Positions 1 to 6,683 of a stretch of 16,646 nucleotides of DNA are shown here, piece after piece. The notes beneath the pieces were generated by a model, which saw nothing but the letters and a program-made list of their open reading frames with translations, did not search any database and was not told where the DNA came from. Source of the DNA: JBHHYS01 sp046757645 (GTDB lineage: Bacteria; Acidobacteriota; Terriglobia; Acidiferrales; 2-02-FULL-67-57); NCBI GenBank assembly GCA_046757645.1, contig JBHHYS010000053.1, positions 1-16,646 on the forward strand. The letters are read 5' to 3'. The stretch's first letter is position 1. Each line of letters opens with the position of its first letter. The position numbers and the translations under genes are program-made.

Positions 1-1
1 G

Positions 2-1150
2 ACGACCGCCACTTACACCTACGATGGTTCCGGCCTGCGGGTGAAGAAGGTGGCCGGCTCTACCACGATGGTGTATGTGTTTTCCGGTACTAAAGTCATC
101 GCCGAGTATGTGAATGGTAGCCTAAGCAAAGAGTACATCTACGCTGGGGCACAGCTCCTGGCCACAGAAGAGGGCAGCACCACGAAGTACTACCATCCCG
201 ACCATTTGTCGGTGCGGGTCAGCACGGACGCGGCTGGCACTGTGACGGGCGAACGGGGTCACTATCCGTTTGGCGAAAGCTGGTATACGAGTGGTGTGGG
301 CGATAAGTGGCAGTTCACCAGCTATGAGCGGGATGCCGAGTCGGGACTGGACTACGCGATGTTCCGCTATGACTCCTCTCGCCTGGGCCGGTTTATGACT
401 CCCGATCCGCTGGCTGGCACCATCCTCAACCCCCAATCCCTCAACCGCTACGCTTACTCTGGCAATGATCCGGTGAATCGCACCGACCCGTTAGGGCTCT
501 TTCACGACTGGTGGCACGATCAGTTTGCCATATGGTTCAGCGCCGAGGTCGGCGCCCACGACATCGGTGGCGGTGGCGCTGGTCCGGGATTCTGGGGGCT
601 AGTATTCGGCACCAGAGATTTCCACTTCTGGGGTTACCTATGGTGGAGCTTGCCCGGCAACCAGGATGAGATTGCGCGATTTTCGTTCCGCTACGAAACC
701 TACAGAAGAACCGGCTGTGATCCAGCGTTCCCGGAGCGCTGCCAGGGCAATGGCCAGGAAATCGACTCCAAGGAACGAGCGGGCGAGCAAGCCTGCGCCC
801 AAGAACTGGTTACAAAACTGTTTGCGAAGCACATCGCACCTTTGTTCCCCGGCGTGGGGATTGATGTGAATGCACGGGTGGGCGCGAATTGGAAGATTAG
901 GTTCGCAGTTACCTTCACCCGGGCGGTTCACATCCCGACTGATCGCTTTGGTCGCAGACCGGGGCTCGAATTCTATCAAACGGGGACGTTGAGCGTTATG
1001 GAAGGCGACGTTGACGCGTGGCAATTGGACGGTGATGTTGTTTCAGGATTTAATCACCTTTTCCGCCAAGTCCTGACGGAGTTCTTTACAGGCAAAGCAG
1101 AGAAGCCCTGCGAATCGCTTGCAGCCTTTGACAAGAACAATAGCAATTAG
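2..1150 (+). CDS. RHS repeat-associated core protein, 3' part with variable C-terminal tip (5' end outside window)
   Basis: The frame is open from base 2, so the gene starts upstream of the window; 382 residues are visible. The first ~165 residues are the end of an RHS/YD-repeat shell. They include YTYDGSGLRVKK, YYHPDHLSVRV, GHYPFGESW, SGLDYAMFRYDSSRLGRFM and the closing NRYAYSGNDPVNRTDPLGL, the usual RHS core boundary. About 215 residues of non-RHS tip follow, starting FHDWWHDQF. The tip has a Gly-rich patch (GGGGAGPGFWG), a Cys pair (CDPAFPERC) and no nuclease, deaminase or protease motif that I recognise. In RHS families the tip is the exchangeable effector, often toxic, released from the beta-cocoon; toxin activity here is inference only. 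A secreted propeller gene follows after 15 bases. The DNA is less GC-rich than the serA-serC region. Confidence 0.9.
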   Translation, partial: TTATYTYDGSGLRVKKVAGSTTMVYVFSGTKVIAEYVNGSLSKEYIYAGAQLLATEEGSTTKYYHPDHLSVRVSTDAAGTVTGERGHYPFGESWYTSGVGDKWQFTSYERDAESGLDYAMFRYDSSRLGRFMTPDPLAGTILNPQSLNRYAYSGNDPVNRTDPLGLFHDWWHDQFAIWFSAEVGAHDIGGGGAGPGFWGLVFGTRDFHFWGYLWWSLPGNQDEIARFSFRYETYRRTGCDPAFPERCQGNGQEIDSKERAGEQACAQELVTKLFAKHIAPLFPGVGIDVNARVGANWKIRFAVTFTRAVHIPTDRFGRRPGLEFYQTGTLSVMEGDVDAWQLDGDVVSGFNHLFRQVLTEFFTGKAEKPCESLAAFDKNNSN

Positions 1151-1165
1151 GAGGGAAATCAAGCA

Positions 1166-2332
1166 GTGCAGTGGATACGAAGCTACGGTCTCGCTGTTGC
1201 GGTATTTCTGCTGCTGACTCTCGCACTTGCATCTGAATTGGCGAGCGAAAAAGGCAAGCAAATCAGTCTACACCTCCTCTATGAATATAGGCAGACGCCG
1301 ACCTGGAAAGGCCGGATGCTGGCTGTGCTGGATCCTGAGAGTCAGTTTCTTTATGTAATAGAACGGCAGAAGGCAGTAGTGCGAGAGATCGACTGGCGGG
1401 CCTCCAAACAGGTGAGGGCCAAGGATTTTTCGCATCTTTCCTGTGATCGGAAAAATCCCCACTTATGGGAAAAATACAAGGACGCGCCCCGCTTGCACCG
1501 CTGGAAATTGATCCCGGGAACCCCCTGGGTACATATGATCTACTGCCAATCTGTCTATCTGGTGGACATCAATACCCTGGAGGTGGTGAGAAAGCTCATC
1601 GATGGAGCAGTAGAATGGGGCTCGGCATTCTTTCTGCCGGGTGGGGACAAGGTTCTCATCACTAGGAGTGCACCTACGGAAAATATATGGCATCGTCAGC
1701 TCTATAGAATCGACTCCTGGGAATTGCTTCGGGAATGGGACGATTTCGCTTATTTTGACGTGAAATTTAGCCCTGATGGCCGATATGGATACTTCATGTC
1801 GGCTGTGGAGGGGGCCACTGGAAAGATGGCTTGCGGGTTGTCTACCTATGAGCTGCTTACAGGTCGGCTGGAGAAGACGTGGGAACTGAAGGGAGACTCG
1901 GCCCACTGTCCCTGGCCCTTCGAGTTTCTCGGTCAAAGTCAGGACATAGTTGTGGATCTAGCGGCGGGGCCTCGCGTGGTAGTCTCGCTGCGCGATATAC
2001 ACACGGGCAAGGTCTTGCGCACGATTCGCTTGGAGGGAAACAGTCCAAAGAGTCGATCAATTTCCCCCGATGGCAGATACGTGGTAGCGGGTGCCTGGGA
2101 TGATCCGCAGGACAGCCCCGTCAGTCAGGATTTCAAAATCTGGGATATTCAAACCGGGGAAGTAGTGTATGAAACCCCGAAATATCTCTCTGTGTGGGGA
2201 AGCCGAACCATAGGCCGTGAGGTTCGGCCGCGCTTCTCCGATGATGGTAAGTATCTCATACTGGTCAAAGAACGGAGTGTCGAACTACATCGCATCCTGC
2301 TACCTGCTGCCCGGCACGAGGCCAAAGAGTAG
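1166..2332 (+). CDS. Secreted WD40-like beta-propeller protein of unknown function
   Basis: This 388-residue protein has a GTG start, chosen because AGGAGG lies 11 bases upstream. Residues 1-23 form a signal peptide or N-terminal anchor (MQWIRSYGLAVAVFLLLTLA). The rest has the repeating texture of a beta-propeller: FSPDGRYGYF near residue 204, ISPDGRYVVAG in the C-terminal third, FSDDGKYLILV near the end, and recurring WDIQTGEVV or LVDINTLEVV strands. No catalytic motif is visible. It sits directly behind the RHS tip, where immunity genes are often found, but a large exported propeller is not a typical immunity protein. It may instead be cargo that travelled with the RHS tip. The stop codon abuts RHS-repeat DNA of a second, broken copy. 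Confidence 0.75.
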   Translation: MQWIRSYGLAVAVFLLLTLALASELASEKGKQISLHLLYEYRQTPTWKGRMLAVLDPESQFLYVIERQKAVVREIDWRASKQVRAKDFSHLSCDRKNPHLWEKYKDAPRLHRWKLIPGTPWVHMIYCQSVYLVDINTLEVVRKLIDGAVEWGSAFFLPGGDKVLITRSAPTENIWHRQLYRIDSWELLREWDDFAYFDVKFSPDGRYGYFMSAVEGATGKMACGLSTYELLTGRLEKTWELKGDSAHCPWPFEFLGQSQDIVVDLAAGPRVVVSLRDIHTGKVLRTIRLEGNSPKSRSISPDGRYVVAGAWDDPQDSPVSQDFKIWDIQTGEVVYETPKYLSVWGSRTIGREVRPRFSDDGKYLILVKERSVELHRILLPAARHEAKE

Positions 2333-2849
2333 GTCCGGTCAAGCACCGCAATGCCCGGCAGCCGGTGGCCTCGCTCGCCTACACGAAGGACGCTCAGGAC
2401 CTTTTCAAACTAACTTATGATTACGGCACCGGCAACAACGGCCAGATCCAGAGCATCACAGACAACGTGGACTCCACCCGCAGCCTGACTTACACCTACG
2501 ACGCCTGGAGTCGGCTCAAGACAGCCACCGCGGGCCCCACAGCGGCTCCCACGTGGAAGCTGAGTTGGGACTATGACCGCTTCGGGAACCGTAAAAACCA
2601 GAATGTCCTGGCAGGGTCCGCGCCTGTTCCTCAGCTCACCATCGACCACAATAGCAAGCGCATAACTGACCCGGGGTACAGCTATGATGCCTCCGGCAAT
2701 CTGACCAATGACACTCTCCATAGCTACGTCTATGATGGGGAGAATCGGATGAGCCAGGTGGACGGAGGCACAACCGCTACTTATTCCTACGATGGTCCGG
2801 CCTGCGGGTCAAAAAAATCGCCGGGAGCACCCCCAATGTTTTTGTCTAA
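2332..2849 (+). pseudogene. Broken second copy of RHS/YD-repeat coding DNA
   Basis: RHS-repeat sequence resumes with no gap after the propeller stop codon. It has no start codon of its own: the frame reads back through 2332 as ...VKHRNARQPVASLAYT. Recognisable repeats are FKLTYDYGTGNNGQIQSI, SLTYTYDAWSRLKTA, WDYDRFGNRKNQN, YSYDASGNLTND and YVYDGENRMSQVDGG. At about 2796 the copy reads GATGGTCCGG where the first copy (about position 25-34) reads GATGGTTCCGG, so one base is missing and the frame shifts. Restoring it gives YSYDGSGLRVKKIAGST..., ending at the TAA at 2847-2849. Without it the shifted frame runs on to 2955 with no RHS character. This is displaced RHS core DNA, not a working gene. 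Confidence 0.8.
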
Positions 2850-3212
2850 TCCGCATTGGCTCAATTGTCCAAACCATCCCCTGCAATCTGTTTCAAAAAC
2901 ATTTCCTACTGACACAAAGGGGATTCCTACGTGGAAATCCGTATGCAGGAGCTAGATGGAAGGGCAAAAAACCCTTCGGAACTATTTCGGAACACCAATC
3001 GGAACACCAAGCGGCCGATCTATTGCCGGAGGCAGAACCAAGAGATCGTCAGGTGCAGATACAGACAACTACATTGGTGTCCAAATAGTGTCCAATAGCA
3101 ATGCAAAATGGGACAAATTGCACAAACACAGTGCAAGTGTGATTTGGGGTTAATTGAAAAGAAAGAAGGGGGTTATGCCTGTTTTCAGAAACTTGGCGTA
3201 ACCCCCATAAAG
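2850..3212. other. Non-coding gap between the RHS remnant and the truncated tRNA
   Basis: I see no convincing gene in this 363-base, comparatively AT-rich stretch. Small open frames exist, one of which includes NYFGTPIGTPSG, but they have no ribosome-binding site and resemble no family I know. Structure that is present: a 6-bp hairpin GAAGGG/CCCTTC at 2959-2977; two direct copies of GTGTCCAA at 3077-3084 and 3088-3095, 11 bp apart; an inverted TTTGTCCC nearby; a TTGCAC/GTGCAA hairpin at 3118-3136; and a strong terminator-like hairpin at 3168-3206. Closely spaced repeats beside a broken tRNA resemble the edge of an integrated element, but no integrase gene is in the window. Confidence 0.5.
3158..3206 (-). 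terminator. Rho-independent terminator reading out of the truncated tRNA-Val
   Basis: Read on the minus strand, GGGGGTTACGCC (3206-3195) pairs with GGCATAACCCCC (3179-3168). The stem is 12 bp with one G-T wobble and a 15-base loop. It is followed at once by the pyrimidine-rich run TTCTTTCTTTTC. This is the form of an intrinsic terminator for transcription leaving the tRNA promoter. Only six bases separate the last tRNA-like base from the stem. Confidence 0.65.
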
Positions 3213-3253
3213 CCGTGTCAAGGTAGCGCTCTAACCAACTGAGCTACGCGCCT
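3213..3253 (-). pseudogene. Truncated tRNA-Val(GAC): 5' half only
   Basis: On the minus strand the sequence folds as a canonical tRNA 5' half: acceptor strand AGGCGCG, TA at positions 8-9, D-arm GCTC-AGTTGGTTA-GAGC, base 26 G, anticodon stem CTACC, and loop TTGACAC with anticodon GAC (valine). Two bases (GG) of the 3' anticodon strand follow, and then the match stops at 3212: the expected TAG is replaced by CTT. No variable loop, T-arm (GTTCGA) or 3' acceptor strand was found on the minus strand down to 2850, which argues against a simple intron in this window. The tRNA cannot be functional as it stands. The break lies where tyrosine integrases often cross over. Confidence 0.85.
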
Positions 3254-3262
3254 TCGAGGGGA

Positions 3263-3291
3263 ATTTTGCGCCACTCGAACGGAATTGGCAA
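3263..3291 (-). promoter_or_regulatory. Sigma-70-type promoter of the truncated tRNA-Val
   Basis: On the minus strand there is TTGCCA at 3291-3286, a 17-base spacer, and CAAAAT at 3268-3263. The predicted start site is a few bases before the tRNA 5' end at 3253. Four or five of six bases match at -35 and four of six at -10, and the spacing is ideal. The promoter therefore seems retained although the tRNA lacks its 3' half. Confidence 0.5.
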
Positions 3292-3319
3292 GAGCGCAGA
3301 AATGGCCGGGTGGTGGCGG

Positions 3320-3334
3320 CCGGCGGCCCGCCGG
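3320..3334. repeat. Perfect 7-bp palindrome in the tRNA/serA divergent region
   Basis: CCGGCGG and CCGCCGG flank a single central C. It lies between the tRNA promoter and the candidate serA promoter. It could be an operator or a chance product of GC-rich DNA; nothing else supports either reading. Confidence 0.3.
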
Positions 3335-3376
3335 TGCGGTGAGCGTGGTCCCAGTGTGAACCGGGCGGAATCCGCT

Positions 3377-3405
3377 TTCGCGCCGCCAGCAAGCGGGGCT
3401 AGAAT
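3377..3405 (+). promoter_or_regulatory. Candidate serA-serC promoter
   Basis: TAGAAT at 3400-3405 is a good -10 (five of six bases). Seventeen bases upstream, TTCGCG at 3377-3382 is a weak -35. The -10 ends 28 bases before the serA start codon. It is the best AT-rich hexamer in the gap, but the call is tentative. Confidence 0.35.
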
Positions 3406-3433
3406 AGGGCTGCGGCGGCGGAGGAGAGATCCC

Positions 3434-4642
3434 ATGAAGGTAGTGGTGGCGGACAAGTTTCCCGACGGGGCAATTCAGGGGATGAAACAGCTCGGCTTCG
3501 CGGTGGTCTATAACCCCGAACTGAAAGCCGAGGCGTTGGCCGCCGAGATCAAGAAGAGTGAAGCGGAAGCGCTGGTGGTGCGCTCGACAAAAGTCACCGA
3601 GGCGATGCTGGAGGGAAGTCACCTGGGGCTGGTGATCCGCGCTGGCTCGGGCTACGACACCATTGACGTCGCCGCCGCCTCCCGGCGCGGCATCTACGTC
3701 TCGAACTGTCCGGGGAGAAACTCGACCGCGGTGGCCGAGCTGGCCTTCGCGCTTATTCTGGCGCTGGACCGGCGGATTGCCGACAATGTGGCGGCGTTGC
3801 GGGAGAAAAAGTGGAACAAAAAGGAGTTCAGCAAGGCGCGGGGCCTCTGCGGGCGCACCCTGGGGGTGATTGGCGTCGGGGCGGTGGGTCGGCTGGTGAT
3901 TTCCCGGGCGCAGGCTTTCGGGATGCCAGTGGTGGGGTGGAGCCGGTCGCTGACCGCGGAGAAGGCGGAGGCGTTGGGCGTGGAGCGCAAGAACTCGCCG
4001 GAGGAGGTGGCGGCGGCCGCCGAGGTGGTCAGTGTGCATGTGGCTCTGACCCCGGAAACCAAGGGATTGTGCGGAGAAAAATTCTTTGCGGCCATGCGTC
4101 CGGGGGCTTACTTCATCAACACCTCGCGCGGCGGGGTGGTGGACGAAAAGGCACTGGCGACGGCGGTGCGGGAGAAAGGAATCCGCGCCGGGCTGGATGT
4201 CTACGCCCGGGAGCCAGCCACCGCCACGGGGACCTTCGAGGACGACATCGTGGGGCTCGCCGGGGTCTACGGCACCCATCACATTGGCGCCTCCACCCAG
4301 CAGGCCCAGGAGGCGATTGCAGAGGAGACGGTGCGCATCCTCCAGGAGTACCGGGACACGGGCCACGTGGGCAACGTGGTGAACCTGTGCCAGCATTCTC
4401 CCGCCACGCATGTGCTGGTGGTGCGGCATCGCGACCGGGTGGGGGTGCTGGCGCACGTGCTCACCAGCCTGCGCAGCGCGGGGATCAACGTGCAGGAGAT
4501 GGAAAACGTGGTCTTCAACGGCGCCGAAGCGGCGATGGCGCGCATCCATCTGGACAAAGCGCCGCCGGACGGCACCCTGGAGAGTATCCGCGGGGGCAAT
4601 CCCGATATTTACGAACTGAACCTGCACTGTCTGACTCCGTGA
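3434..4642 (+). CDS. serA: D-3-phosphoglycerate dehydrogenase (serine biosynthesis, first step)
   Basis: SerA oxidises 3-phosphoglycerate to 3-phosphohydroxypyruvate with NAD+. The ATG at 3434 was chosen because GGAGGAG precedes it by about eight bases and MKVVVADKF is a normal family start; the frame is open further upstream without support. The protein is 402 residues. The Rossmann motif GVIGVGAVGR is at 144-153. The catalytic Arg is in NTSRGGVVDE (R232), the Glu in AREP (E260), and the His in THHIGAST (near 282-283). A C-terminal ACT domain covers about 326-402 (VLVVRHRDRVGVLAHVLTSL). In many SerA proteins that domain binds serine for feedback control. There is no intervening ASB domain, so this is the shorter SerA form. 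It overlaps no other gene and is followed eight bases later by serC. Confidence 0.9.
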   Translation: MKVVVADKFPDGAIQGMKQLGFAVVYNPELKAEALAAEIKKSEAEALVVRSTKVTEAMLEGSHLGLVIRAGSGYDTIDVAAASRRGIYVSNCPGRNSTAVAELAFALILALDRRIADNVAALREKKWNKKEFSKARGLCGRTLGVIGVGAVGRLVISRAQAFGMPVVGWSRSLTAEKAEALGVERKNSPEEVAAAAEVVSVHVALTPETKGLCGEKFFAAMRPGAYFINTSRGGVVDEKALATAVREKGIRAGLDVYAREPATATGTFEDDIVGLAGVYGTHHIGASTQQAQEAIAEETVRILQEYRDTGHVGNVVNLCQHSPATHVLVVRHRDRVGVLAHVLTSLRSAGINVQEMENVVFNGAEAAMARIHLDKAPPDGTLESIRGGNPDIYELNLHCLTP

Positions 4643-4650
4643 GGTGACTT

Positions 4651-5820
4651 ATGTCTGGCACTCCCTATGGAAAGAAAGTGGCGCAAGCGGCGGCCGCCGG
4701 CGGGGCTGGCAGGGCCACCGCCACCCTGAAGACGGTGGAGCGCGTCTATAACTTCAATCCCGGCCCGGCGGTGCTGCCGATGGCGGTGCTGGAGGAGGCG
4801 CAGCGCGATCTGCTGGCCCTGCCGGGCGTGGGCATGTCGGTGCTGGAGATTAGTCACCGCTCCAAGGTGTTTGATGAAATTCTGGCGGGGGCGGAAGGCG
4901 ACCTGCGCACCCTGCTGGGGATTCCCGACAACTACAAGGTGCTTTTTCTCCCGGGGGGCGCCAGTTTGCAGTTCACCATGGTGCCCATGAACCTGCTGCC
5001 CGCGGAGGGCGCGGCGGACTACATCATCTCCGGGCACTGGGCGCAGCGGGCCGCGAAGGAAGCCGAGAAGCTGGGGCGGGTCAACATCGCTGGCTCGACT
5101 GAGTCCGAGAAGTTCCACCGCGTTCCCCGGGGGGAGGAGCTGCGGCTCGACCCCAAGGCGGCCTACGTGCACTTCACCTCGAACAACACCATTTACGGCA
5201 CGGAGTGGCCGAGCGAACCCGCGGTGGGCACCGTGCCCCTGGTGTGTGATGCATCGTCGAACATTCTCAGCCGGCAGATTGACGTGCGCAAGTACGCCCT
5301 CATCTATGCGGGGGCGCAGAAGAACATGGGCCCGGCTGGGGTCACTACGGTCATTCTTCGGGATGACCTGCTGGGGCGGGTGCCGGCGCGTTTGCCGGCG
5401 ATGCTCGACTACAAGCTGCAGGCGGAAAAGAAGTCGGTCTACAACACCCCGCCGGTGTTCGCCATTTACTTGGTGCGGTTGTTCTGCCGCTGGGTGCTGG
5501 GGCAAGGCGGTTTGGCGGAAATCGAGCGCCGCAACCGGGAGAAGGCCGCGCGGCTCTACGATGCCATTGAGGCGAGCGGGGGGTTCTACCGGGGCACGGC
5601 GGAGAAGCAGAGCCGCTCGCGGATGAACATCACCTTCCGCCTGCCGAGGCCGGAGCTCGAGGAGAAGTTTTTGAAGGAAGCCGCAGCGCAGAAGCTCACC
5701 GGCCTGAAAGGCCACCGCTCGGTGGGCGGGCTGCGGGCGTCGCTGTACAACGCCTTCTCCCGCGAAGGCGTGGAAGCCCTGGTGGCCTTCATGAAGGACT
5801 TCCAGCAGAAAAACGGCTAG
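4651..5820 (+). CDS. serC: Phosphoserine aminotransferase (serine biosynthesis, second step)
   Basis: SerC is a PLP enzyme that converts 3-phosphohydroxypyruvate and glutamate to phosphoserine and 2-oxoglutarate. The family signature YNFNPGPAVLP is at 33-43, PGGASLQFTMVP at 101-112, and the PLP-binding lysine is K224 in YAGAQKNMGPAG. The C-terminal GGLRASLYNAFSREGVEAL is typical. The ATG at 4651 is eight bases past the serA stop and has GAGGTGA as ribosome-binding site, so I chose it. It adds about 28 Ala/Gly-rich residues before the normal family start (ERVYNFNPGP). A GTG at 4735 would give the usual ~361 residues but has no good ribosome-binding site. The tight spacing indicates an operon with serA. 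No serB is nearby. Confidence 0.92.
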   Translation: MSGTPYGKKVAQAAAAGGAGRATATLKTVERVYNFNPGPAVLPMAVLEEAQRDLLALPGVGMSVLEISHRSKVFDEILAGAEGDLRTLLGIPDNYKVLFLPGGASLQFTMVPMNLLPAEGAADYIISGHWAQRAAKEAEKLGRVNIAGSTESEKFHRVPRGEELRLDPKAAYVHFTSNNTIYGTEWPSEPAVGTVPLVCDASSNILSRQIDVRKYALIYAGAQKNMGPAGVTTVILRDDLLGRVPARLPAMLDYKLQAEKKSVYNTPPVFAIYLVRLFCRWVLGQGGLAEIERRNREKAARLYDAIEASGGFYRGTAEKQSRSRMNITFRLPRPELEEKFLKEAAAQKLTGLKGHRSVGGLRASLYNAFSREGVEALVAFMKDFQQKNG

Positions 5821-5826
5821 CCGCGA

Positions 5827-5866
5827 CCCCTCGCTGCTGTTCGCAGGCGCAGAAGAGCAGTGGGGG
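5827..5866. terminator. Bulged hairpin between the convergent serC and glycine-zipper genes
   Basis: CCCC-CTGCT on the left (5827-5838) can pair with AGCAG-GGGG on the right (5856-5866), with small bulges. It sits in the 56-base gap between two convergent genes, where a shared terminator is expected. There is no T tract on either side, so this is tentative. Confidence 0.3.
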
Positions 5867-5876
5867 CAAGTGCGGG

Positions 5877-6683
5877 CTAGTCGCCCTGGCAGGATCCGGG
5901 CTGCTCAGAGTTAGGCTCCAACACGGCGGTGAGGCAGGAATCCGAGAGGGCTGCTGCCCCCGGAGCCCGGTTCGGGTGTGCCAAACGCCGGGAGAGTCTC
6001 CGGGCGGCCTGGTCAGCGCTGAAGTTTTGGTAAATCTCTCTGAGCGGAGGAGGCAGCGAGGCCAGCGGCGGTGGGTGGCTTGTGCATAGGACAGGAACGG
6101 GGTGGACTCTGCATTCCACCAGAGAGGTGGTAGTGGCGGAGGGCGGGCTCGCTGGGGGAGCGCGATAGATGAGAGTTCGCTCCCGCACGTTCGCTCCAAT
6201 CGCTGCCCCGATCCCGGCTCCGGCACCGCTAAAGAGGGGCATCCATATGGCGGCGCACACGCCCGTCTCGCCGTCCGCAGTACGGGCGCACAGGCTAAAG
6301 CCGAAGATGGCACCGGCCACGACGCCTACCAATGCGCCCGTTCCGAGCTTGTTGTCTCCCAGGAGCCAGACGCGACTGACGCCGGAGCGCGGCACCCCAA
6401 CCACCGCTTTGCCGCGGTGCACACTGAGGGCATCGGTCGCAACTGACATCAGGTGGCCTTTGACCCGCTTGCCGTCGGTTTGCTCGATGATGAGCAAGGT
6501 GCCAATGGGGAGCCGTTCCAAGTTGTTCCAATCGGTCTCGCCCGCCGTCGTCTCCTCTTGGGTCTTCCTCAAGTCCGGCGTACCAGGTAGCAACGCCGGG
6601 GCGGGCTCGCCGGCGGATGCCGGCCAGCTGCCAGGGATGAGCAGCAGCACAAGCGGGAGGCAGCAAATCCTTCGGCTTTTCAT
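5877..6683 (-). CDS. Secreted glycine-zipper protein, tandem paralog 2
   Basis: The 268-residue protein has a clear signal peptide (MKSRRICCLPLVLLLIPG, cleavage near ASAG-EP). A conserved block follows at about 51-108, DWNNLERLPIGTLLII...VKGHLMSVATDALSV...VSRVWLL. It looks like a small beta-barrel fold in which a charged ligand or surface is bounded by G-V-D-L motifs. Next is a glycine-zipper hydrophobic segment at about 114-166 (GTGALVGVVAGAIFG, GAGAGIGAAIGA), probably membrane-inserted. The last ~95 residues are Pro-rich and have no counterpart in the upstream paralog. They may be genuine, or read-through after loss of the old stop. The ATG has GAGGAAA upstream and overlaps the stop of the upstream paralog by four bases (ATGA), so the pair is co-translated. 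I do not know its function. Confidence 0.65.
   Translation of the reverse strand: MKSRRICCLPLVLLLIPGSWPASAGEPAPALLPGTPDLRKTQEETTAGETDWNNLERLPIGTLLIIEQTDGKRVKGHLMSVATDALSVHRGKAVVGVPRSGVSRVWLLGDNKLGTGALVGVVAGAIFGFSLCARTADGETGVCAAIWMPLFSGAGAGIGAAIGANVRERTLIYRAPPASPPSATTTSLVECRVHPVPVLCTSHPPPLASLPPPLREIYQNFSADQAARRLSRRLAHPNRAPGAAALSDSCLTAVLEPNSEQPGSCQGD

Noticed and set aside
2956..3153. Short frame with NYFGTPIGTPSG, considered as the C-terminal scrap of an integrase next to the tRNA
   Set aside because: No catalytic integrase motif is visible and there is no ribosome-binding site. The resemblance is only an impression.
2850..3253. A group I or archaeal-type intron splitting the tRNA
   Set aside because: No 3' tRNA half follows on the minus strand within the ~360 bases examined, and a terminator comes at once.
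3218..4627. A 469-codon minus-strand frame over serA
   Set aside because: SerA motifs are unambiguous on the plus strand; the antisense product is His/Arg/Pro-rich with no family.
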